DNA of 6,478 nucleotides from NCBI GenBank assembly GCA_900556785.1, contig USQK01000069.1, positions 1 through 6,478 of the forward strand. Direction: 5' to 3'. Positions 1 to 6,110 of the stretch are shown piece after piece; positions within the stretch are counted from its first letter, which is position 1, and each line of letters begins with the position of its first letter. The position numbers and the translations under genes were made by a program. Source of the DNA: an uncultured Veillonella sp. Lineage in GTDB: Bacteria; Bacillota; Negativicutes; Veillonellales; Veillonellaceae. The notes under the pieces were generated by a model that had not been told where the DNA came from, searched no databases, and saw only the letters and a program-made list of their open reading frames with translations.

Positions 1-27
1 CCCGTGGGACCATTGTTGGTCTGCCAC
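1..27 (-). CDS. 5' end of an unidentified gene, cut by the window edge
   Basis: Reading leftwards on the minus strand, a GTG codon at 27-25 is preceded, with ATT between, by GAGGTGAG, a good Shine-Dalgarno match. It opens a frame of nine codons, MADQQWSHG, that runs off the window without a stop. The nearby ATG at 40-38 is followed after one codon by a stop in its own frame, so it is not an alternative start. An extended -10 box lies about 45 bp upstream and gives the gene its own promoter, independent of the ATPase gene that ends at 144. Nine residues are too few to name the product. The call rests only on the ribosome binding site, the start codon and the promoter. Confidence 0.45.
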
Positions 28-71
28 AATCTCACCTCATTTTACTAACACTGATTATAATTCATCATAAT

Positions 72-80
72 ATTATAGCA
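72..80 (-). promoter_or_regulatory. Extended -10 promoter for the gene leaving the left edge
   Basis: On the minus strand this reads TGCTATAAT, a perfect -10 hexamer with the TGn extension. No good -35 hexamer is seen (TTAGCC is the nearest, at a poor spacing), which is usual for extended -10 promoters. Transcription would start near position 65, giving a leader of about 38 nt before the GTG at 27. This is a motif match only. Confidence 0.4.
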
Positions 81-143
81 TTTTTAAGGGCTAAAGGCTA
101 ATTTTATCGGTATTTTTCTGCATTTTTGTGAAAGCTACTTCAC

Positions 144-1346
144 CTATTCTAGTAGCCAATCTAAAACATTCTTTTGCTCTATACCATTATGATTATCTGT
201 TTTATGTAACACATCCATTGTAAGTAAATATTTAGGATAGTTATCATCAAGTTTCTCTAACGGTGATAATTCACGTCGTAACGTAGTATCATCCATAACG
301 CTATAGCTTACTTGATAATATTCTAAACGATGTGGCATTTTAGCTACAAAATCTATTTCACCATTTTGTAGATGCCCTACATAAACACGGTAACCACGTC
401 TAATTAATTCCAAATATACAATATTCTCGAGTATATGACCGCGATCCGAATCTGTACGACTTAATAAAAACTTACGGAATGCACTATCTACAACATAATA
501 TTTAGCATTTCGCTGCAATAACGCTTTTCCTTTTACATCAAATCGGTCAACTTCATAGATTAAAAGACCATCTTTGAGACCTTGTAAATATTTCTCAACC
601 GTCTTATTATCCGTTTTGCGACCATAACTAGTGAGCGTATTCGCAATTTTCGTTGGATTAATCAAACTCCCTATATTAGCTAATAAATATTTAATAATAT
701 CCAATAATAATGGTACATCTGTAATTTTTAATCTCGTTACAATATCTTTCAGAATAACAGTGTTTAGAATACTTTCTAAATATTCATCAATACTTTCATC
801 ATCTTCAACATGTACAAGCCTAGGGAAAGAACTATGCTCGATATACAAATTGTATATATCCATATCTGACAAGTTTTGCTGACTATATGCACTATGAAAT
901 TCTTTAAATGAAAGCGGTAGCATCTCAACTTGCACATATCTACCGGTTAATAATGTGGCAATATCAGAAGACATAAAATATGCGTTTGAACCTGTAATAT
1001 AAATATCCACATTAGGTTTGATAAATAAACTTCCTACGACCTTCTCAAATTGTGGTACATGCTGCACTTCATCTAAAAATACATACATGGGAGTCTCTGG
1101 AATCAATCGTTCTACTATATACTCATGGAGGGCATGATACTCCTGTAGCGGTTCATACTCTAAATCTTCAAAATTAATAGAAATGATTTGATTGGCTTTT
1201 ACACCACTAGCTAATAATTCTTGTTTAAACAATTCAAATAATGTAGATTTGCCGCACCGACGCACACCAGAAACGACTTTAATCACATCTTGATCTTTAT
1301 GACGCCTTAAAAATTCTAAGTATTGCTCGCGTTGAATCAAAGGCAT
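144..1346 (-). CDS. AAA-family ATPase, AAA_14 / DUF4143 type, with nuclease-like C-terminal domain
   Basis: The product is a 400-residue P-loop ATPase. Residues 27-34 (GVRRCGKS) form the Walker A loop, 88-93 (YVFLDE) the Walker B strand with D92 and E93, 117-120 (ITGS) a sensor-like strand, and TGR at 134-136 an arginine-containing motif. This order is typical of the AAA_14 family. The C-terminal half matches the DUF4143 layout: LKDIVTRLKI near residue 200, then a PD-(D/E)XK-like fold with E307/E313, GEID at 329-332 and YQVSY at 344-348. In a working nuclease the last motif would be E/Q-x-K. Here serine 347 replaces the lysine, so cleavage activity is doubtful. The ATG at 1346 is chosen because AAGGAGGT lies 5 bases upstream. 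The biological role of this family is poorly defined. The gene stands alone behind an array of four palindromes that probably control it. Confidence 0.88.
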   Translation of the reverse strand: MPLIQREQYLEFLRRHKDQDVIKVVSGVRRCGKSTLFELFKQELLASGVKANQIISINFEDLEYEPLQEYHALHEYIVERLIPETPMYVFLDEVQHVPQFEKVVGSLFIKPNVDIYITGSNAYFMSSDIATLLTGRYVQVEMLPLSFKEFHSAYSQQNLSDMDIYNLYIEHSSFPRLVHVEDDESIDEYLESILNTVILKDIVTRLKITDVPLLLDIIKYLLANIGSLINPTKIANTLTSYGRKTDNKTVEKYLQGLKDGLLIYEVDRFDVKGKALLQRNAKYYVVDSAFRKFLLSRTDSDRGHILENIVYLELIRRGYRVYVGHLQNGEIDFVAKMPHRLEYYQVSYSVMDDTTLRRELSPLEKLDDNYPKYLLTMDVLHKTDNHNGIEQKNVLDWLLE

Positions 1347-1400
1347 TATAACCTCCTTAGCTCAACAATATTCACTATTATTGCACAACTAGAAACATAT

Positions 1401-1540
1401 TTTAGGATAGTAATCCTAATTCAGTACATTTATAATTTAAACAGGGACTATAATCCTTATTTATTATAATTATATCATTTTTTAGGATTATAATCCCTAT
1501 TTTTATTAAATACAATATATTTCGGGATTACAATCCTAAA
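1401..1540. repeat. Array of four palindromes with an exact 40-bp period
   Basis: Four 12-bp sites are GGATAGTAATCC (1405-1416), GGACTATAATCC (1445-1456), GGATTATAATCC (1485-1496) and GGATTACAATCC (1525-1536). Their centres are 1410.5, 1450.5, 1490.5 and 1530.5, exactly 40 bp apart. The third is a perfect palindrome; the others differ from it by one or two bases in the centre. Flanks extend the symmetry towards TTAGGATTATAATCCTAA. The 28-bp sequences between cores are AT-rich and not alike. The array lies 59-190 bp upstream of the ATPase start codon. Repeated dyads on one face in a promoter region suggest binding sites for a dimeric DNA-binding protein. The regulator is not identified. Confidence 0.85.
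1487..1515 (-). promoter_or_regulatory. Candidate promoter of the ATPase gene, -10 inside the third palindrome
   Basis: On the minus strand, TTGTAT (1515-1510) is followed by a 17-bp spacer and a perfect TATAAT (1492-1487). The -10 hexamer is the centre of the third palindrome, and the fourth palindrome begins 10 bp upstream of the -35 hexamer. Transcription would start near 1480, leaving a leader of about 134 nt that contains palindromes one and two. A protein bound to the array should therefore block this promoter. Since GGATTATAATCC contains TATAAT by its nature, the match is partly forced, and other starts are possible. Confidence 0.45.
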
Positions 1541-1551
1541 ACAACTGTTTT
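1538..1551. terminator. Weak hairpin downstream of the lipoprotein pair
   Basis: AAAACAACTGTTTT has 6-bp arms (AAAACA/TGTTTT) around two bases. It lies about 40 bp past the stop of the second lipoprotein gene and touches the outer flank of the fourth palindrome. The stem is AT-rich and no long T run follows on the minus strand, so as a terminator it is weak. No better one is visible between the lipoprotein genes and the ATPase gene. Confidence 0.2.
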
Positions 1552-1591
1552 ATCATCGTATTGAACACTTATAACTATCTCTATCCCTTAT

Positions 1592-2392
1592 TTAGTGACC
1601 CGCATGCTTTATCATATGATCTAAAATGCTAACAAAATCTCGTTCCACAGCAGAAGTGTCTGCACCGGTGCTACCAATCCCAGTTAACATAGTTTCTTTC
1701 CAATCATTCTTTGCCTTAAATCTAAATGAGATCAAATACTTAGCTTTTGTTTTATCCGCTTCTCCTTTTGGCAAATAGTAAAAGCCTATGCTTCTTTCAG
1801 TAGGCAACAGTGCTGGATTATCTTGCGGTTTATATTGGCTATATATAGATTTCATAAAGGTTAGAACATCTTCACCCTTTACAGACGTATCTACAAAAAT
1901 AATCTCATCGTATGTAAATAAAGGTATCTTATTAGTACCAGCAACGCGTGTCGCTTTAGATTTAGCTAGCTCCAACGCCTCCTCATGAGTGGCCATCCGC
2001 ATGCCATACCGCTTAGCACTCTCCACCAAAGAAGAGTTCAAATGAACTAAATACGCCTGTGAATAAGCAAAATCTGCATCATTATCTCTCTCACCACCAG
2101 GTGCAGGCAAGGTTGGACGATGCACCACAGAATTTATGGTAAAAGAAAAACCATTGCTTTCATCATAAAAAACATATACATTGCGCTGGAATGGTTTCTC
2201 CTTCTCCACCACAGCAGATTGAAGAACTAGACGCGGATGAACAACGCTGAACTCCTTTTCCACACTAGCCTTGATATCCTCTGGCGTGGCAGGATCACCA
2301 TTTTCCATCGTCCACACAAAAGAACAACCGCTCAATAAAAATGTACAAATACACACAACAACTAATGATATATACCTAATCAACTGCTTCAT
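1592..2392 (-). CDS. Predicted lipoprotein, second of a tandem paralogous pair
   Basis: The product is a 266-residue secreted lipoprotein of unknown function. The N-terminus (K2, R6, a hydrophobic stretch 8-20, then LSGC at 20-23) is a type II signal peptide with lipidation expected on C23. The start at 2392 is preferred because AGAGGTG lies 5 bases upstream and the signal peptide is then normal; the frame is open to 2452, but that start would put 20 charged residues in front. The mature part aligns throughout with the upstream neighbour: GDPxTPxD, NPRLVLQS/HPRLVLQS, LPxPGGxR, YLxHLNS, IYSxYKP, FYYLPxGExDKxKAxYLISF and DWxxTxxxGxG. No catalytic motif or membrane segment beyond the signal is seen. 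It starts 19 bp after the neighbour's stop, so the two are probably co-transcribed. Confidence 0.8.
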   Translation of the reverse strand: MKQLIRYISLVVVCICTFLLSGCSFVWTMENGDPATPEDIKASVEKEFSVVHPRLVLQSAVVEKEKPFQRNVYVFYDESNGFSFTINSVVHRPTLPAPGGERDNDADFAYSQAYLVHLNSSLVESAKRYGMRMATHEEALELAKSKATRVAGTNKIPLFTYDEIIFVDTSVKGEDVLTFMKSIYSQYKPQDNPALLPTERSIGFYYLPKGEADKTKAKYLISFRFKAKNDWKETMLTGIGSTGADTSAVERDFVSILDHMIKHAGH

Positions 2393-2411
2393 AGATACAC
2401 CTCTCCCTGAC

Positions 2412-3227
2412 CTATTTTCCTCGCACAGCCTGTTGTATTTCCCGATCAACAACGGTAATTATGTCTCGTTCAATCTGCTCAGAACTCTTATCTTGATAAC
2501 CAACACCACTCATTAAGGTATCTCGCCAATCTTCCCGCCCTCTAATTTTAAAACTTATTAGGTACAGAGCCTTGCTCTTGTCTGTTTCACCATTTGGTAA
2601 ATAGTAAAAGCTAACCTTACGTCCATACACACTACTTACTAAGGTCTCGTCACCATTAGGTTTATATAGAGAATATATGTCTCGTAACATGCCCACTACA
2701 CCAGCACCATTAGATGTTTGATTAAGAAATACAAAATCTCCTTCATCAAACAAAGGCGCTGTACTATTACCATCTGGACGCATGAGTTTAGCACTGATGA
2801 GCGCCTTACGCTCCTCATCATTAGCTATGTGAAAGCGATATTTTGTAGCAAGAAGAGCTACCTCACTATTTAAATGATTTAAATATGTATCTGCATACCT
2901 ATACTCAGCCTTCGTTACCCGCTGACCACCTGGAATAGGTAGCTCAGGAGTCTTTACATACACACTTGTAGTAAAGACAAAACCATTATTCTCATCTAAA
3001 AAAGTATACTCATTATGTTTATTGGGCTTTGTAGAAACAACCCTAGAAGACTGCAACACAAGACGGGGATTATAAGCCGAAAAACGCTCCTCAACCATCT
3101 CCTTCACATCATTTGGCGTGTATGGATCCCCATCAAACAGCGTTATCCGAGAAGAAGTACAACCACCCAATACAACACTACAAACACACAACAAAACCAA
3201 CAACACAAACCTAACAAACAAAGGCAT
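2412..3227 (-). CDS. Predicted lipoprotein, first of a tandem paralogous pair
   Basis: The product is a 271-residue secreted lipoprotein of unknown function. From the chosen ATG, R6 is followed by a hydrophobic core (residues 7-20) and the lipobox LGGC at 20-23, with C23 as the lipidation site, the same position as in the downstream paralogue. The start at 3227 has AGAGGTG 9 bases upstream, the same ribosome-binding sequence that precedes the paralogue. Earlier in-frame starts (TTG 3266, ATG 3257) lack a Shine-Dalgarno sequence, although they would add a more basic N-terminus (KRRE), so they cannot be excluded. The mature domain shares the conserved blocks listed for the neighbour. The gene pair arose by duplication and has diverged considerably, which suggests separate roles rather than a recent copy. 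Confidence 0.8.
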   Translation of the reverse strand: MPLFVRFVLLVLLCVCSVVLGGCTSSRITLFDGDPYTPNDVKEMVEERFSAYNPRLVLQSSRVVSTKPNKHNEYTFLDENNGFVFTTSVYVKTPELPIPGGQRVTKAEYRYADTYLNHLNSEVALLATKYRFHIANDEERKALISAKLMRPDGNSTAPLFDEGDFVFLNQTSNGAGVVGMLRDIYSLYKPNGDETLVSSVYGRKVSFYYLPNGETDKSKALYLISFKIRGREDWRDTLMSGVGYQDKSSEQIERDIITVVDREIQQAVRGK

Positions 3228-3265
3228 ACACAACCACACCTCTCTTCTTTTCCCCATTTGTATCA

Positions 3266-3293
3266 AGTATTCATATCAAATATGCAGACACAA
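3266..3293 (-). promoter_or_regulatory. Candidate promoter of the lipoprotein operon
   Basis: On the minus strand TTGTGT (3293-3288), a 16-bp spacer and AATACT (3271-3266) form a moderate promoter match. Transcription would start near 3259, too close to the TTG (3266) and ATG (3257) starts for them to be used, and this favours translation from 3227. An imperfect dyad centred on ATCAGCTGAT (3305-3314) lies just upstream and could be a regulator site. Confidence 0.3.
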
Positions 3294-3335
3294 TCATTGA
3301 TAACATCAGCTGATTGTTGATACTCTACTTCACAC

Positions 3336-3371
3336 CCTTTCCCCATCAGGGGCCTCGCCCCATGCGAAAGG
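3336..3371. repeat. GC-rich two-part hairpin
   Basis: The outer arms CCTTTC (3336-3341) and GAAAGG (3366-3371) enclose an inner hairpin, GGGGC-CTC-GCCCC (3349-3361). It is strikingly GC-rich against the AT-rich surroundings and directly abuts the outer arm of the nested inverted repeat to its right. It may be part of the same element. Confidence 0.5.
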
Positions 3372-3373
3372 AA

Positions 3374-3530
3374 AAGTGCTTTTGTTGTTGGGACTAGTCC
3401 ACATATAGGGTTGTAAAAAAGTTAGACACTTATGAATGAGCGACTTAGGTCACTATGGAGCGAAGGAATAAGTGTCTAACTTTTTTAACTAGTAAACCAC
3501 TATGTGACGGGGCCCCAACAACAATCACTT
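3374..3530. repeat. Nested inverted-repeat element downstream of sfsA (possible MITE-like unit)
   Basis: Two half-elements of about 60 bp face each other. The outer arms are AAGTG (3374-3378) plus TTGTTGTTGGG (3382-3392) on the left, and CCCAACAACAA (3514-3524) plus CACTT (3526-3530) on the right. Between the outer and inner arms, the left GTCCACATA and the right segment around 3498-3508 are also partly complementary. The inner arms are the 20-bp perfect repeat listed separately. Two palindromes, GGACTAGTCC (3391-3400) and GGGGCCCC (3509-3516), lie in the arms. The right outer arm reaches into the last codon and stop of sfsA. The symmetry at several levels suggests a non-autonomous mobile or dispersed repeat. 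No flanking target duplication was established. Confidence 0.55.
3414..3487. terminator. Bidirectional terminator-like 20-bp inverted repeat
   Basis: The left arm 3414-3433 (TAAAAAAGTTAGACACTTAT) is the perfect reverse complement of 3468-3487, with a 34-base loop. Each arm ends in six A or T bases, so in either direction the RNA would form a stem flanked by a U run. It would end sfsA transcripts before the lipoprotein promoter. The loop is long for an ordinary terminator and holds two GAGCGA copies (3439-3444 and 3459-3464). Confidence 0.65.
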
Positions 3531-4685
3531 AACTAGCGCATCCAATTTATTCATTCGATAGTCTTCCACTACGTCCATAAATTTCTTATTGTGTATCGGA
3601 TTTTCCGCCATCCCAAATAGGTGGCTTTTACAGTCGCAGTCAGAGGATCCAAATTTAGGCACATCCCATTCGGCAACGCCACGGACCGCATCAGCGAGAG
3701 CACATTCCGCATCAGCCCAGCTAGTTCGAATCGGTAGGCCTGCGATCATTTCGCAGTGACCTCGGAAGTAGTCTAGATGCCAGTGCATTTTCTTCCGTTT
3801 TCGCTTATGGCGCTCAATGCGCTTTGTTAAATTCGCCTTCGCAGAGCCTACGTACATATAGTAACCCGCCTTGAAATGCATCATTCCTTTAGAGCCGATC
3901 TCAAGGTCTAAATCATGGTCGAGATGCATGACCATTACGTACACGCCACTATCGTGAGCCTCTGTGTCGAGAATGCTACTCGGATAGGAACATTCATGGG
4001 TTACAGTAGGCATGGTAAAAGTCTCATCCCACGCTACCGCAACGGCTTTCCAGTCTAAAGAAGGGGCTACCTCTTTAAAGGTTTTGGCAAACTCCAAATC
4101 CGTATGGTAGTCCGGTAAGAACCACTGCGCTCTATCCCATTGTACGAGGAATAGAACCCCTGTGTGGTAGCCTTCGTTTTGTAGTTCTTTCAAATGTAGT
4201 AAATGCTTGCGCCCTCGTTCTGTAATGGCATCAGGGAACATGGCACCCGTTTTGGAGAATAGCGTACAAGACTTAACCTCTAACAGGAACTCATCACCTT
4301 TATCATTGGTGAGGAGCAAGTCAAAACGTGATGATGTGCCATGTAGTTTAACCGTATATTCTCGTCGTACAACGCGCCACTCTTCCCAGCCAGGGATGAG
4401 TTTATTTTCAATCAAATGCTGCGCTACATCATTGCTGTAGTTGGTGTCGAGCATAATCACGACGCCATCGCGCTCGATGCCGACCACGCGATATTTCGTT
4501 TTTGCATCCGGTTTATCATGAGGCACAATGTACATCGTTACACCCGTAAATAAGAGCTCCCACATACGACCAGGATTTGGCAAATGAGCGACCACACTTT
4601 CACCATTTAAATCTAAGGTCACCACAAAACGGTTTGGGCGACCTGTATATTTCGCTTTTAAAATTGTATCGTAAAGGACCTTCAT
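3525..4685 (-). CDS. sfsA: SfsA-family nuclease fused to a DUF123 (GIY-YIG-like) domain
   Basis: The product has 386 residues, far longer than the roughly 230-240 of stand-alone SfsA. Residues 1-230 are SfsA: RPNRF (16-20), HLPNPGRMWELL (34-45), SRFDLLL (119-125), LEVKSCTL (135-142) and FPDAITERGRKHL (150-162). D122, E136 and K138 fit the PD-(D/E)XK active site; the family includes DNA/RNA nucleases, and the old name refers to sugar fermentation stimulation. Residues from about 246 to 375 are a DUF123 domain: GVYVMVM (247-253), YYMYVGSAKANLTKRIERH (275-293) and the Cys-rich DCDCKSHLF block near 350. The ATG at 4685 has TAGGAG upstream at good spacing. The gene looks less AT-rich than its neighbours, consistent with a resident core gene between accessory ones. 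Its last codon and stop lie inside the inverted-repeat element downstream. Confidence 0.9.
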   Translation of the reverse strand: MKVLYDTILKAKYTGRPNRFVVTLDLNGESVVAHLPNPGRMWELLFTGVTMYIVPHDKPDAKTKYRVVGIERDGVVIMLDTNYSNDVAQHLIENKLIPGWEEWRVVRREYTVKLHGTSSRFDLLLTNDKGDEFLLEVKSCTLFSKTGAMFPDAITERGRKHLLHLKELQNEGYHTGVLFLVQWDRAQWFLPDYHTDLEFAKTFKEVAPSLDWKAVAVAWDETFTMPTVTHECSYPSSILDTEAHDSGVYVMVMHLDHDLDLEIGSKGMMHFKAGYYMYVGSAKANLTKRIERHKRKRKKMHWHLDYFRGHCEMIAGLPIRTSWADAECALADAVRGVAEWDVPKFGSSDCDCKSHLFGMAENPIHNKKFMDVVEDYRMNKLDALVK

Positions 4686-4719
4686 TGTATCTCCTACATC
4701 AATAATATTCTATATATCT

Positions 4720-4725
4720 ATTATA
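4720..4725 (-). promoter_or_regulatory. -10 box of the sfsA promoter
   Basis: A perfect TATAAT lies on the minus strand 35 bp upstream of the sfsA ATG, which would place the transcription start near 4713 and give a leader of about 27 nt. At 17-bp spacing the -35 position reads TCTCAT, which is poor, so the promoter is only partly supported. Confidence 0.4.
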
Positions 4726-4744
4726 CGCTATTTTGTTACAGGAT

Positions 4745-4790
4745 GAGAGTCCTACGGATTGTACTTTGAAAGTCCTTACAAATTGCATGG
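4745..4790. repeat. Two imperfect 23-bp direct repeats
   Basis: GAGAGTCCTACGGATTGTA (from 4745) and GAAAGTCCTTACAAATTGCA (from 4768) resemble each other at a 23-bp shift, and a weaker third partial copy, TGAATGCCCTAAG, follows at 4791. They lie between the antitoxin stop and the sfsA promoter. AGGA...TCCT in the first copy could also form a short hairpin. They may be chance or decayed repeats. Confidence 0.25.
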
Positions 4791-4846
4791 TGAATGCCCT
4801 AAGAAAAGCCTAAGAAGTAACAACTTACCTATTTACAAAATCTGAA

Positions 4847-5710
4847 TTAATAATTCACCACAGTTACAGGATCATTGTTACGATATTTCCGATTATTGTG
4901 TGGAAAGTCTCGTTCTACCAAATTATGTAAAGCCTGGTCTAATAAATTCCAAAAATCATCAGAATCTTCCGTTGGTATACCTAGAACAATGGAGTTTCCT
5001 TTGGAATAGGTAATACATGTAGAGGTTATGTTATCAATAATTGGCAAATACACAATAATTACGCCACATGCTGCTAGCATATCCTTAAGAGGCTCTTTCA
5101 CACCGATTAAAGGTTCACTAGAAAAGTCCTTAATTTTTGGTATAAATTTTCTTAGTAACTCCGCATCGTAAGGATTGACCTCTACAAAACGAGACTGCCC
5201 TTTCGTGATTTGTACTAATGTATAAATCGCACTCTTTTTAGCGGGCTCCATATCCTTAATATTTTCATATACTAAGGGCATAACCATGTCATTAGCTACA
5301 TTTTTTAAAGAAGCTACCTCAAAAAACTTCTGTAAATTATTGACCTGCTCAGCTGCCTTTTTTGTTTCTGGCACGATGCCTAAACGTGCGAGTTTGGCAT
5401 AACCAAAAGGTTTAGCAAAGTTGATTTCTTCATCAATAGAATTCTCATACTCTACTTTTAAGATAGATTCTCTATATGCAGCTTCTAGACCGTTCCAAAA
5501 ACTAGCCTCTACACCAAATACCCGCTCAAGACGCATTGCCACATCTTGAGTTAGTGGCACCTCTCCATTAATAAGCTTACTAATGTGTTTTTCACTCATA
5601 TCCATTCGTGTAGCTAATTCTTTTTGCGTCATATGCCTATCTTCTAAAACCTCTTTTATAGTCATACCTGGTGGTATCGCTATAAAAGTATTACTTCTAT
5701 AAATTTTCAT
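4847..5710 (-). CDS. higA: HigA-type antitoxin with degenerate M78 (ImmA/IrrE-like) C-terminal domain
   Basis: The 287-residue product should bind and neutralise the toxin encoded just upstream and repress the operon. Residues 13-21 (PPGMTIKEV) and the helix-turn-helix at about 28-50 (TQKELATRMDMSEKHISKLINGE, read in parts) are typical of HigA/XRE antitoxins. FWNGL at 71-75 also fits that family. It is three times the length of a simple HigA. Its tail, ITYSKGNSIVLG followed by FWNLLDQALHNLV (253-265), aligns with the M78 peptidase segment FWxxLxHELGHxL, but both histidines and the glutamate are replaced (Q259, A260, N263), so no protease activity is expected. The ATG at 5710 is preferred because AAGGAG lies 10 bases upstream; an upstream TTG at 5731 would put that ribosome binding site inside the gene. 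It begins 17 bp after the toxin stop. Confidence 0.85.
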   Translation of the reverse strand: MKIYRSNTFIAIPPGMTIKEVLEDRHMTQKELATRMDMSEKHISKLINGEVPLTQDVAMRLERVFGVEASFWNGLEAAYRESILKVEYENSIDEEINFAKPFGYAKLARLGIVPETKKAAEQVNNLQKFFEVASLKNVANDMVMPLVYENIKDMEPAKKSAIYTLVQITKGQSRFVEVNPYDAELLRKFIPKIKDFSSEPLIGVKEPLKDMLAACGVIIVYLPIIDNITSTCITYSKGNSIVLGIPTEDSDDFWNLLDQALHNLVERDFPHNNRKYRNNDPVTVVNY

Positions 5711-5727
5711 ATTTTTTACACTCCTTA

Positions 5728-6024
5728 TCAATGATAATCAACAATTTCTTGGATTTCTACAATATCTACAGTATTACCATATTGAGTAAAAATTAAGCGG
5801 TATGGATGGATTAAATCCATAGCATATTGTCCTAATCGATCTCCGTATAAAGGATGGCATCTTCCTAATCGCAAAATAATTAATGTTTCAATAGATGTAG
5901 CTTGAGTAATTTGTTGTAACCGCTCATATAGTTTTACTGTCATTTTAAGATTATATTTTTTCTGTGCTACATTAATATCTGTACATACCTTACGTATCTT
6001 ATTATTCTTATATCGTATATCCAA
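5728..6024 (-). CDS. higB: HigB/RelE-family toxin, mRNA interferase
   Basis: The 98-residue basic protein belongs to the RelE/HigB superfamily, whose members cleave mRNA on the ribosome and stop translation. The family's usual blocks are present: KVCTD near residue 12, a helical segment about 25-50, GRCHPLYGD (54-62), QYAMDLIHPYRLIF (66-79) and the C-terminal EIVDYH (93-98). H73, R76, Y97 and H98 are likely active-site or RNA-contact residues, by family comparison only. The start is TTG at 6024, with GGTGA 4 bases upstream. An in-frame stop lies eight codons before it, with no ATG between, and the next ATG (M28) would remove the first helix. Toxin-before-antitoxin order is characteristic of higBA. 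The weak start may keep toxin synthesis low relative to antitoxin. Confidence 0.87.
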   Translation of the reverse strand: MDIRYKNNKIRKVCTDINVAQKKYNLKMTVKLYERLQQITQATSIETLIILRLGRCHPLYGDRLGQYAMDLIHPYRLIFTQYGNTVDIVEIQEIVDYH

Positions 6025-6067
6025 TATGTCACCGACTCTCTCAAATCATAGTGAATGGTTGATACAA

Positions 6068-6085
6068 TATAAATGGCCATTTATA
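6068..6085. promoter_or_regulatory. 18-bp perfect palindrome in the higBA leader
   Basis: TATAAATGGCCATTTATA is perfectly self-complementary. It lies downstream of the predicted transcription start (about 6104) and about 44 bp upstream of the toxin start codon. It does not share the TTTACC core of the two nearby operators. It could bind another regulator or help shape the mRNA leader. Confidence 0.45.
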
Positions 6086-6089
6086 ATAA

Positions 6090-6106
6090 TTTACCTAGTA
6101 GGTTAA
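6090..6106. promoter_or_regulatory. higBA operator, start-site copy
   Basis: TTTACC-TAGTA-GGTTAA is a 17-bp dyad with one mismatch in its arms. It lies just downstream of the -10 box and covers the expected transcription start. A second copy with the same geometry lies at 6146-6162. HigA-family antitoxins usually repress their own operon through such sites. Confidence 0.6.
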
Positions 6107-6110
6107 TTCT

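Noticed and set aside
113..146. Intrinsic terminator after the ATPase gene
   Set aside because: GTGAA/TTCAC can pair, but on the minus strand it is followed by A bases rather than T, so it does not fit a terminator in the direction of the gene.
631..882. Plus-strand open frame inside the ATPase gene
   Set aside because: It is antisense to a well-supported gene, has no recognisable protein motif and no convincing ribosome site. The same holds for the plus-strand frames at 1788-1988, 2271-2516, 3015-3320, 3118-3300 and 4207-4440.
1401..1540. CRISPR array
   Set aside because: The 40-bp period is suggestive, but the repeated core is only 12 bp, varies between copies, and the spacers are low-complexity AT-rich; no cas gene is present.
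2393..2452. Longer N-terminus for the second lipoprotein
   Set aside because: It would overlap the previous gene, place charged residues before the signal peptide and bury the Shine-Dalgarno sequence.
5711..5731. TTG start for the antitoxin
   Set aside because: The AAGGAG ribosome site for the ATG at 5710 lies inside this extension.
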